From Verrucomicrobiota bacterium (lineage in GTDB: Bacteria > Verrucomicrobiota > Verrucomicrobiia > Opitutales > Opitutaceae), in the NCBI GenBank assembly GCA_023426435.1, contig JAFAAS010000171.1, positions 1-10,350 on the forward strand: DNA of 10,350 nucleotides, read 5' to 3'. The position numbers were made by a program, and so were the translations under genes. Positions 1 to 6,219 of the stretch are shown in pieces; positions within the stretch are counted from its first letter, which is position 1; the number at the start of each line of letters is the position of its first letter. A model generated the notes under the pieces. That model had not been told where the DNA came from and searched no databases. It worked only from the letters and a program-made list of their open reading frames with translations.

Positions 1-26
1 CACCCGAGAGCACGCCGACCGATTCC

Positions 27-2387
27 TCAGAACTTGAACTTCACATACCCCTCCACGCGCAGCGGCAGATCCTGAAACACCAGCACGTGATTCGAAAAAT
101 TGTCCCCGTTGTGGATCCAGTTCCGCTCATCGAGCACGTTCAGCACGTCGATGTTCACCTCCCACGTCGGCGTCCGATAAAACAGAAACGCATTCAAAAA
201 CACCTGCGCCGGGATGTGATACTCGTTCGTCAGATTTCCCGGCTGCTCGCTCTGCCAGCTCGCGCCGACTCCTCCGCCAAACCCATTTTCCATCCGATAC
301 GAGAAGCTGCTGTTCACGATCCAGCGCGACAGTCCCGGAATCCGATAATTTCCGCGCGGCAGCTTGTCCCACTGGAACCCCAGCCCGTTGCCGCGCCCGC
401 CCGGCCCCGCGCCGAGCGCATACAAATTATACAACGACAACCCGCCCGCCTGCGTCGCCGTCGAGTCGTCGAACCGCCCATCCGTATATGCCACGTTGAA
501 CGTCGCATTGAACCGCAGATGCGGCTGATACACGAACTCCAGCTCCGCGCCGCGCATCTTCAAATTCTTCACGTCGCCACCGAGTTCGAGTTCTTCACGC
601 CGCTGATCAAACATCGCCACGCCCGCATAAAGCTTGTTTTCCAACAACGAAAACTTCGCCCCCACTTCCGCCAGCCGGCTCAAGTTCGTGAAATCGTCCG
701 GATCGATCACGCCGTTCCCATCCTCGTCTTCCTTCAACATGATCCCGCCGCCGGTCACGTTCCCGTGCACCGCAAACGCCCGCTGATACGTCGCATACAC
801 CGTCGCCTTCGGCGTCACCCGATAAATCGCGCTCGCATTCCACGACACCGCCTCGTCGCTGTGCTCATCCGCCCACGGCACCCCCGCCGCCTCGCCGAGC
901 GGATCGCGCGCCTTCGCATAAAACCCATCCACGCGCACACCCGCCAACACCGAGAACTTCTCGTTCAACTTGATCTCGTCCTGCACGAACACCGCCGGAT
1001 TCCATAACCGCGAATCCGTCGTCTCCGGACTCCCATACGACGCCGGGAAAAACAAATACCCTTCCGGTCCCTCGAACCCCGGCCAATACGACTCGGGATA
1101 ATCCTTCACGTGACTGAACACCGGATTCGCCCGGGTCAGGTCATACTGGAAGAAATACTCGTTGAAGTAATTCGTGTAGCTCAACCGGTCCTCGAAGCGC
1201 AGCGTCAGCCCCGCGATCGCGTCATGCGTCACGCCGTCGCCGCCAAAGCTCGCATGCCACTCCGTCCGGTTCTCGAAGGTCGCCTGCTCCGCCCACTCCG
1301 CGTATTCGAAATGATGATATCTCCGGCGGTCCACGTATTCCGCCAGCGTGCGATTCACCAGCTTGCGCCCCGGCGCCAGCTCCGCCGTCACGATAAATTG
1401 TCCGCGCCCCACGTCCGCGTCCGAAAAATCTCCGGGCGACAACAGCGTCGCATCCCGCGGCAAATCCACCCACGTCGTTCCCGGAATCGTTCCCGCCAAC
1501 GCCCCCGCGTCCGAATACCCGAGATCCGGCAGGTCGCCCGTGTAATAACGTCCATGATCGATCAGATCCTGATTCGGCCGGTTCACGCCCAGCAGCTGCG
1601 GCGTCGCCTGCGAAAAATACTGCGCATTCGCCTGCAGCGTCACCGCGTCGCTCGGACGGCGTATCCACGACACAAACACATCCTGCCGGTCGTCGCGTCC
1701 GCCCTGCCGCTTGAAGAAGGTGTCGTCCTCCTTCCCTTCATAGCTCAACCGCCACGCCGACTTCCCATCCGCCAAGGGCGCCGTCGTGTCAATCTGCCAC
1801 GATCCGTTCAACCACGATCCGCCGCCGGGCACCCACGTGCCCACGCGCGTCGTCACCGTCGTCTCCGGCGAAAACTTCGGCTGCTTCGTCACGTAGTTCA
1901 CATAACCGCCCGTGAAAAAACCGCTGCCATACACCGCCGAGCCCGGCCCGCGCACCACGTCGACCGCCTCGACGTTGTTGAACGACGGCATGTATCCAAA
2001 ATTATTATACCCCAGCCGCTGTCCGTTCATGAACGTCTCCGCCAGATCCCCGCGCACGTTCGGAATCGTCGCCTTGCCATAACTCGCCGGCGCATACGTT
2101 CCCGGCGCAAACGCCACGAACTCCCGCACGCCTTCGATCCCGCGCTCGCGCAGCAGGCCTTGCGTGATCGTCGAAACGCCGCGCGGCGTCTCCAACACGC
2201 CGCGCAAATCGCCGAACACGCCCTCCACCGGCCGAATCAGCGGATTCACCGAGGCCTCGACCGGCACACCCGTCACCTCGAACAAATCGAGGCGGACCGG
2301 CTCGTCGGCGCCTTCTTGCGCCCGCGCAACCATCACGGTCACGCCGGCAGCCATTATCACGGAAGCAAGTTTTGTCGGGAATTTCAT
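27..2387 (-). CDS. TonB-dependent outer-membrane receptor, probably for thiamine or a thiamine precursor
   Basis: The 786-residue product is a complete TonB-dependent receptor that moves a ligand across the outer membrane using TonB/ExbBD energy. Residues 1-23 form a signal peptide (cleavage near ARA|QE). A TonB-box-like LFEVTG follows at about 35-40. The plug domain spans about 45-170 and holds the hallmark VRGPGSAVYG with R146. The remaining about 600 residues form the beta-barrel, ending in Phe (KFKF) as outer-membrane proteins do. There is no N-terminal carboxypeptidase-like extension. I chose the ATG at 2387 because a signal peptide begins there; an in-frame GTG at 2411 would add eight residues. 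By sequence it resembles siderophore receptors, but the TPP riboswitch 73 bases upstream argues for thiamine, HMP or a related compound. TPP-controlled TonB receptors for thiamine are known in Bacteroidota. The family call is very sure; the substrate is inferred from the riboswitch. Confidence 0.95.
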   Translation of the reverse strand: MKFPTKLASVIMAAGVTVMVARAQEGADEPVRLDLFEVTGVPVEASVNPLIRPVEGVFGDLRGVLETPRGVSTITQGLLRERGIEGVREFVAFAPGTYAPASYGKATIPNVRGDLAETFMNGQRLGYNNFGYMPSFNNVEAVDVVRGPGSAVYGSGFFTGGYVNYVTKQPKFSPETTVTTRVGTWVPGGGSWLNGSWQIDTTAPLADGKSAWRLSYEGKEDDTFFKRQGGRDDRQDVFVSWIRRPSDAVTLQANAQYFSQATPQLLGVNRPNQDLIDHGRYYTGDLPDLGYSDAGALAGTIPGTTWVDLPRDATLLSPGDFSDADVGRGQFIVTAELAPGRKLVNRTLAEYVDRRRYHHFEYAEWAEQATFENRTEWHASFGGDGVTHDAIAGLTLRFEDRLSYTNYFNEYFFQYDLTRANPVFSHVKDYPESYWPGFEGPEGYLFFPASYGSPETTDSRLWNPAVFVQDEIKLNEKFSVLAGVRVDGFYAKARDPLGEAAGVPWADEHSDEAVSWNASAIYRVTPKATVYATYQRAFAVHGNVTGGGIMLKEDEDGNGVIDPDDFTNLSRLAEVGAKFSLLENKLYAGVAMFDQRREELELGGDVKNLKMRGAELEFVYQPHLRFNATFNVAYTDGRFDDSTATQAGGLSLYNLYALGAGPGGRGNGLGFQWDKLPRGNYRIPGLSRWIVNSSFSYRMENGFGGGVGASWQSEQPGNLTNEYHIPAQVFLNAFLFYRTPTWEVNIDVLNVLDERNWIHNGDNFSNHVLVFQDLPLRVEGYVKFKF

Positions 2388-2389
2388 TT

Positions 2390-2405
2390 GGTCGGTTACC
2401 CGACC
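2390..2405 (-). promoter_or_regulatory. Hairpin abutting the receptor start codon
   Basis: On the minus strand a perfect 6-bp stem (GGTCGG / CCGACC) closed by a GTAA loop, a GNRA-type tetraloop, ends two bases before the ATG at 2387. It lies where the ribosome would bind and could affect initiation or be part of the riboswitch output. No Shine-Dalgarno sequence is visible at this start. The structure is read directly from the sequence; the role is inferred. Confidence 0.4.
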
Positions 2406-2426
2406 CGCCACGAACTCCCGTCGAAA

Positions 2427-2464
2427 GAGGCGCCACGCGCCCCACGGCGCTCCTCACGGCGCCT
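2427..2464 (-). promoter_or_regulatory. Putative expression platform of the TPP riboswitch
   Basis: Two mutually exclusive stems can form on the minus strand. In one, GAGG-CGCC (2446-2455, with a two-base AG bulge) pairs with GGCGCCTC (2427-2434), giving a GC-rich terminator-like hairpin followed by only three U residues. In the other, AGGCGCCGTG (2455-2464) pairs with CGTGGCGCCT (2428-2437) over 10 bp including two G-U pairs. The second stem uses bases 2461-2464, which also form the 3' side of riboswitch stem P1. TPP binding should therefore favour the first. The weak U-tract leaves open whether control is by termination or by translation. Confidence 0.45.
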
Positions 2465-2561
2465 GCTGTTTCCTTCGTCGGCATGATCCGTGTCAGGTTC
2501 AAGGGTCGAGCGGCCGTTCGCACCGCAATCTCAGCCCTCCGCGGAGGACACCCCTACAGGC
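2461..2561 (-). promoter_or_regulatory. TPP (thiamine pyrophosphate, THI-box) riboswitch
   Basis: The minus strand carries the conserved THI-box elements in order and spacing: GGGGTG (2550-2555), GGCTGAGAT (2528-2536), ACCCTTGAACCTGA (2493-2506), GGATCATGCC (2480-2489) and CGAAGGAAA just after it. P1 closes as GCCTG (2557-2561) with CAGGC (2461-2465). The GGGGT/ACCC pairing gives P2, and the GGATCATGCC segment gives the pyrophosphate-sensor arm. A short extra stem (GCGG...CCGC, about 2510-2527) lies between the CTGAGA and ACCC blocks, as in the optional P3a of this family. The element senses TPP and normally represses downstream thiamine genes. It lies directly upstream of the TonB receptor on the same strand. 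Confidence 0.95.
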
Positions 2562-2613
2562 GGGCGCACAGAAATCGCCGACGCTCCCGCAACGCAAGAA
2601 AAACCTTCGTCAC

Positions 2614-2649
2614 AAAAAAACGGCACAGGCGCTCGCGCACCCGTGCCGT
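2614..2649 (-). terminator. Strong intrinsic terminator upstream of the riboswitch
   Basis: Read on the minus strand, a 13-bp stem (ACGGCAC then G-U, then GGTGC/GCGCC, closing on GTGCCGT) with a GCGA tetraloop runs into seven T residues. It acts leftward only, because the plus-strand side has no T-tract. It lies about 50 bases before the TPP riboswitch, so the receptor promoter must lie between about 2562 and 2613 unless some transcripts read through. No minus-strand coding gene ends near it: the nearest upstream stop is at 3101. Confidence 0.8.
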
Positions 2650-2867
2650 TCCATGGCCAAAATCTGTCGGCCCGGAAAAGCGCCCGCCCGGCCTCCAAGT
2701 CAAACGCCGCTTTCCCTCCACCGCAGAAATCCGGCTAACCCTGACCGGTTCGCATCGGACTTTCCCCCACCCATCGCGAAGCCGCGCTTCACCGTCGGAG
2801 AACGCCCCACACCGCGAGCCGCAATTCCGCTCGTGGCGATCGCCGCCCACTCCGCCTAAATTCCTCC
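2650..2867. other. Non-coding stretch of unknown content
   Basis: No protein gene is supported in these 218 bases. On the minus strand they lead straight into the terminator at 2614-2649, so they could encode a small RNA or a second leader element. Visible structure includes a GAAGC-CGC-GCTTC hairpin at 2779-2791, a 10-bp palindrome GGCGATCGCC at 2835-2844, and several CCGG-rich complementary pieces between 2730 and 2760. A -10-like TAAATT (2857-2862) lies just before the small gene. No known RNA family is matched convincingly. Confidence 0.4.
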
Positions 2868-3050
2868 ATGCATCCTCATCTTTACTTCATCCCGCTCATC
2901 ATCTTGGCGGGTGCGATCTTCCTCTTCATCATGTTCCGCCGCAGCCGGCGCGAACTCTCCGCCGGACGCCCCGACACCACCCCGCCGCAACACCTCGAAC
3001 GCGACGACGATCCCGCCCGCCGCCGCGCCCTGACCAAGGATCCGCAATAA
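2868..3050 (+). CDS. Small single-pass membrane protein, unknown function
   Basis: The predicted product has 60 residues. A short N-terminus (MHPHLYF) leads into one hydrophobic segment at about residues 8-23 (IPLIILAGAIFLFIMF). An arginine-rich stop-transfer stretch (RRSRRE) follows, then a charged, proline-rich cytoplasmic tail with many Asp and Arg. This matches an inner-membrane protein with its N-terminus out and a short basic/acidic tail inside. I do not recognise a family and assign no function. The ATG is preceded by TAAATTCCTCC, with no Shine-Dalgarno. A -10-like TAAATT ends five bases before the ATG, so a leaderless or near-leaderless mRNA is possible. The gene converges with the DUF885 gene; a palindromic repeat lies between their ends. 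Support is composition and the clean membrane segment. Confidence 0.6.
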   Translation: MHPHLYFIPLIILAGAIFLFIMFRRSRRELSAGRPDTTPPQHLERDDDPARRRALTKDPQ

Positions 3051-3063
3051 AACCAACTTGCTG

Positions 3064-3089
3064 ATGGAGGCGCGGTGCCCCCACCGCGC
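3064..3089. repeat. 26-bp palindromic intergenic repeat, copy 1
   Basis: This stretch is identical over 26 bases to 8867-8892. It starts ATGGAG, then has perfect 8-bp arms GCGCGGTG (3070-3077) and CACCGCGC (3082-3089) around a CCCC loop. It lies 13 bases after the stop of the small membrane-protein gene and 11 bases beyond the stop of the convergent DUF885 gene. There is no T-tract on either side, so it is not a standard intrinsic terminator. It resembles REP-type elements, which cluster just behind genes. Confidence 0.75.
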
Positions 3090-3100
3090 AAGGACACCGC

Positions 3101-4843
3101 CTACCACCCGAGTTCCCGCCTCACATGCTTCATCGCCGGACTTCCCCGCGACAACACGCGATCGTGATACCGCTTTAAGTTAAACTCAGCCCCTTCCTTC
3201 TTCTCCACCGCCGCCCGGGCGTCGTCGTGCTCCACGGCGCCGACGAAATACGTCGAGAGCTGCGTCGAGCTCTGACACGCCCGCCGCCACTTTCCCACCG
3301 CTTCGCCTTCCTCCTGAAATCCGCGCTTCATCATCAGCTCCAGCGCCTCCTGTTCCGTCATCCCCGCCGCGTGAACTTTGTTGTCGAGGATCGCATTGAT
3401 GATCGCGCGCACCCGCATCTTCAACTGCTGCATCTTCACTTCCGGCCCGCCAAATCCCGCGTCCGCCATCACGCGTTCCGCATACACCGCCCATCCTTCG
3501 ACAAACGTCCCGCTCATGAATACCGCGCGCACCAGGGTCGGCGCGCGAAACCGGTTCGAATGCGCGATCTGCAGAAAATGCCCCGGCATCGCTTCGTGCA
3601 CCGACAGGTCGTGCAGCATGTAATCGTTGTATTCACGAAAGAACGACACCTTCCGCGCCGGGCTCCAGTCCGCCGGCGTCGGCGACACCGCATAATACGT
3701 TTCGCCTTCCGGCTCCAACGCCCCCGGCGAATCGCAATACGCGATCGCCACCCCGCGCTGAAACTCCGGCAGCACGATGATCTTCAACGGCGTGTCCGGC
3801 ACCGTGACCAAATCCTTCTCGCGCACGAAAGCCGTCGCCGCCTCCGTGATCTCCGTCGCCCGCGCCACCACCGTCTCGTCGTTCGGCCGGTTCTCCGCCA
3901 ACCGATCGAGCACCGCCTCGATGACTTTCGCGCGATCCTTCTCCGCTCCGGTTTCCGCCTCGGGAAAATATTTCCTGAACAACGGCACCGCCGTCGCATA
4001 CATCGCCTGCGTCGTCGCCTCCAACTCCGCCTCCGCTCGTCGCACGATTTCTTCCGGCGACATCTCCGAATCCAAAGCGAATCGCAGCTTCTTCCGAAAC
4101 TTCTCCGCCCCCAGCCGGAAGTCGCCGTTCGCCCGCGGCAAAACCTCCTTCTCCAGCCACGCCTTGTAATCCTCCAACGCCGCCACCGCCGTCTCCTGCG
4201 CCACCTTCAACTCCGCGCGCATCCGCGGCGCCTCCGCGAGCAACGGCTCGAATTCATTCCGCACCAGAGCGATCGCCCCCGCCGTCTGCCCGATCGCCGT
4301 CTCCGTGTGAATCCGCGGCGGATTCTTCAAAGTCGCCTTGATCTGCTCCACCACGCGCGGAATCGCCTCCATCCGCTTCGCCGCATTCCGCAACCGCTCC
4401 TCCGCCGGCGCGAACTCCCGCGCCGTCAGCAGATAGAGGCTCGTCGCGAGCGAATCGTTATACGAAAGCGGATTCCACTCGTGCGGTTCCTCCTCCGTCA
4501 GCACGAAAAGCATCGCACCCAGCTCGAGCCGCAGGATCTCTGCATCCACTCGGTTCGGCCCCGTCAATGCCTCCACGTCGATCCGCTCCAACGCCGCCAA
4601 TTGCGCCCGCAACGCCCGCTCCCGCTCCGCCCGCGCTTCCGCGCTGAAATCCGTCAACCGATCGTCGAACCGATGATCGCCCAGCTGCGTCGCCATCTCA
4701 GGCCGCGAGCGTAACAAATCCTCGATACACTCCGCCGCGAGCTTCTCGAACGCCGCATCCGCCGCCGTCGCCGCCCGCCCCACCATCATTGCTGCCAACG
4801 CCAACATCCCCAGCGCCAACCTCCGAAAAAGTTTCGATCGCAT
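3101..4843 (-). CDS. Secreted DUF885-family putative zinc peptidase
   Basis: The 580-residue product matches the DUF885 family, thought to be zinc metallopeptidases but poorly characterised. Residues 1 to about 28 form a signal peptide (RRLALGMLALAAMMVG, cleavage near ATA|AD), so it acts outside the cytoplasmic membrane, probably in the periplasm. The N-terminal half is largely helical and begins with the family-typical LLRSRPEMATQLGDHRFDDRL. The metal site is HEAMPGH at 416-422 (H416 and H422 as ligands, E417 as likely catalytic base). The helix FVEGWAVYAERV follows, with E449 or E456 as the probable third ligand. Length is usual for the family and all key residues are present. The ATG at 4843 fits the signal peptide. 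The gene is divergent from the GH5 gene over 141 bases. The substrate is unknown; peptide scavenging or cell-envelope processing are possibilities. Confidence 0.9.
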   Translation of the reverse strand: MRSKLFRRLALGMLALAAMMVGRAATAADAAFEKLAAECIEDLLRSRPEMATQLGDHRFDDRLTDFSAEARAERERALRAQLAALERIDVEALTGPNRVDAEILRLELGAMLFVLTEEEPHEWNPLSYNDSLATSLYLLTAREFAPAEERLRNAAKRMEAIPRVVEQIKATLKNPPRIHTETAIGQTAGAIALVRNEFEPLLAEAPRMRAELKVAQETAVAALEDYKAWLEKEVLPRANGDFRLGAEKFRKKLRFALDSEMSPEEIVRRAEAELEATTQAMYATAVPLFRKYFPEAETGAEKDRAKVIEAVLDRLAENRPNDETVVARATEITEAATAFVREKDLVTVPDTPLKIIVLPEFQRGVAIAYCDSPGALEPEGETYYAVSPTPADWSPARKVSFFREYNDYMLHDLSVHEAMPGHFLQIAHSNRFRAPTLVRAVFMSGTFVEGWAVYAERVMADAGFGGPEVKMQQLKMRVRAIINAILDNKVHAAGMTEQEALELMMKRGFQEEGEAVGKWRRACQSSTQLSTYFVGAVEHDDARAAVEKKEGAEFNLKRYHDRVLSRGSPAMKHVRRELGW

Positions 4844-4984
4844 CCGTCGACGCTACGCACCCCCGCCCCGCGCTCAACCCACAATCGGACTCCCCCTCCT
4901 CACCCTTTGCCCAACTTCCGCGCATCGTTTGCCCTCCAGCTAAAATTCCTCGCCCCGCGCTTCCTCGTCATCCCTTCTTTTCCC
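4844..4984. promoter_or_regulatory. Divergent promoter region between DUF885 and GH5 genes
   Basis: These 141 bases must hold the promoters of both neighbours. A -10-like TAAAAT lies at 4941-4946, 38 bases before the GH5 ATG, but no good -35 box lies at the usual distance. No clear operator palindrome is visible. The GH5 reading frame stays open upstream to a TTG at 4907, but the signal peptide begins at 4985, so this stretch is better read as untranslated. Confidence 0.35.
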
Positions 4985-6040
4985 ATGACCTCGCACCCCG
5001 TTGTCTCGCGATTCCTTCTTCTCCTCGCCTTCTGCGCCACCTCCGCCGCGCTCTCCGCTGCCACCACGTTCAGCGACCCGCGCGAAGCCCTGGTCGCCAG
5101 CGCCAAGCTCCCGCGCCTCTCCATCGAGGGCAACCGCTTCGTCAACCCCGCCGGCGAAACCGTCATCCTTCGCGGCGTCTCCACCTCCGATCCCGCCGCC
5201 CTCGTCAAACGTGGACAATGGGGCCGCCGCTACTTCGAAGAGATCCGCAACTGGAACGCCAACGTCGTCCGCATCCCCGTCCATCCCATCGACTGGCGCG
5301 AGCTCGGCGAAACCGAATACCTCAAACTCCTCGATCAAGCGGTGATCTGGGCCGGCGAGCTCGGCATGTATGTCATCATCGACTGGCACTCCATCGGCAA
5401 CGTCCTCACCGGCGTTTACCACCTGCCGATGTATATCACGTCGCGCGACGAAACCCACCGTTTCTGGTTCACCATCGCCCAACGCTACCGCGGCGTCTCG
5501 ACCATCGCCATGTATGAGCTCTTCAACGAGCCCACCAACAACCGCGGCGTAATGGGCCGTCTCCCTTGGTCCGACTTCAAGGCTTTCCTCGAAAGCCTCA
5601 TCTACATGATTCGCGCCAACGATCCCGACTCCCTCGTCCTCGTCGCCGGCTTCAACTGGGGTTACGATCTCACCATGATCGCCGACGAACCCATCGGCTT
5701 CCCCGGCGTCGCCTACTGCACCCACCCGTATCCGCAGAAGCGCCGCGAAAACTGGGAGGAAAACTGGGAACGCGACTGGGGCTACGTCGCCAAAAAATAC
5801 CCCGTCGTCGCCACCGAGTTCGGCTTCATGAGCGCCGACGGACCCGGCGCCCACGTCCCCGTCATCGGCGACGAAACCTACGGCGAGGCCATCATCAAAT
5901 TCTTCGAAGAACGCGGCATCTCCTGGACCCCTTGGGTCTTCGACGCCCAATGGTCCCCCCAGCTCCTCGACGACTGGAATTATACGCCGTCGCGCCAAGG
6001 CCGCTTCTTCCGCGAAAAACTCCAGCAACTAAACAAATAA
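4985..6040 (+). CDS. Secreted glycoside hydrolase family 5 (cellulase-type) enzyme
   Basis: The 351-residue product is a single-domain GH5 enzyme, a retaining hydrolase of beta-linked glycans (cellulose, mannan, xylan or related). Residues 1 to about 25 form a signal peptide (RFLLLLAFCATSAALSA). The TIM barrel follows: FVNPAGETVILRGVS at the first strand, VVRIPVHP with R96, IIDWHS with H135, YELFNEPT with the acid/base E182 after N181, YCTHPYP with H247, and VVATEFGF with the nucleophile E278. A final WTPWVFDAQW supplies the conserved tryptophan. All catalytic residues are present. I start at the ATG at 4985 because the signal peptide begins there. No binding module is attached. GH5 covers many substrates, so the target cannot be named; the subfamily is not assigned. 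An intrinsic terminator ends the transcript 18 bases past the stop. Confidence 0.93.
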   Translation: MTSHPVVSRFLLLLAFCATSAALSAATTFSDPREALVASAKLPRLSIEGNRFVNPAGETVILRGVSTSDPAALVKRGQWGRRYFEEIRNWNANVVRIPVHPIDWRELGETEYLKLLDQAVIWAGELGMYVIIDWHSIGNVLTGVYHLPMYITSRDETHRFWFTIAQRYRGVSTIAMYELFNEPTNNRGVMGRLPWSDFKAFLESLIYMIRANDPDSLVLVAGFNWGYDLTMIADEPIGFPGVAYCTHPYPQKRRENWEENWERDWGYVAKKYPVVATEFGFMSADGPGAHVPVIGDETYGEAIIKFFEERGISWTPWVFDAQWSPQLLDDWNYTPSRQGRFFREKLQQLNK

Positions 6041-6058
6041 TCTTTTCCTCCTCACGCA

Positions 6059-6088
6059 GGGCGGGTTTCCAACCCCGCCCTTTTTTTT
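6059..6088 (+). terminator. Intrinsic terminator of the GH5 gene
   Basis: A perfect 7-bp stem GGGCGGG (6059-6065) / CCCGCCC (6074-6080) with an 8-base loop runs directly into eight T residues (6081-6088), 18 bases after the GH5 stop. It works rightward only. It separates the GH5 transcript from the downstream gene, so that gene needs its own promoter within 6089-6219. Confidence 0.9.
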
Positions 6089-6219
6089 GCACCCATTTTT
6101 CCACCGCGCCTCGTTCTCTTTCATCAGGCGCGCCACGTCCGCGCACCGCCCCCGCGAAAAATTCGACGTCCTCTCCCCCACAACCCTCACGCCCTTTCCG
6201 CGTCAGGCCCTCACACCCC

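Noticed and set aside
2388..2411. In-frame GTG at 2411 as receptor start
   Set aside because: The signal peptide begins at the ATG at 2387, and the only GGGAG near the GTG is three bases away, too close for normal use.
1110..2486. Plus-strand open frame opposite the TonB receptor
   Set aside because: The translation is Arg/His/Pro-rich without domain features, as expected for the complement of a GC-rich gene; the receptor on the other strand is certain.
2005..2523. Minus-strand open frame starting inside the TPP riboswitch
   Set aside because: It is out of frame with the receptor, would translate the aptamer, and has no recognisable domain.
2720..2770. Plus-strand piece AGAAATCCGGCTAACC resembling the conserved 3' part of RNase P RNA
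   Set aside because: The expected 5' conserved region is missing from the 350 bases upstream, and the match has a change in the invariant CTTA part.
2700..2800. Cobalamin-riboswitch-like fragments on the minus strand (GGGAAA, then a TGCGAAC loop, and a distant GGAGGCCGG)
   Set aside because: The essential CCCGC-ACTGT core is absent and the B12-box match is poor, so I do not call a cobalamin riboswitch.
3064..3089. Palindromic repeat as an intrinsic terminator for the convergent genes
   Set aside because: No T-tract follows it on either strand; the identical copy at 8867 supports a dispersed repeat instead.
4907..4984. Upstream TTG start extending GH5 by 26 residues
   Set aside because: The extension places non-signal residues in front of an obvious signal peptide that starts at ATG 4985.
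4940..6028. Long minus-strand open frame opposite GH5 (and similar ones opposite other genes, such as 6808-8088 and 8916-9863)
   Set aside because: These are antisense shadows of high-GC genes: low-complexity Gly/Val/Glu-rich translations with no recognisable domain, each opposite a well-supported gene.
5566..6219. Upstream extension of the 878-residue protein
   Set aside because: It overlaps the GH5 gene out of frame, crosses the GH5 terminator, and has an Arg/Pro-rich composition typical of a non-coding frame; the signal peptide starts at 6220.
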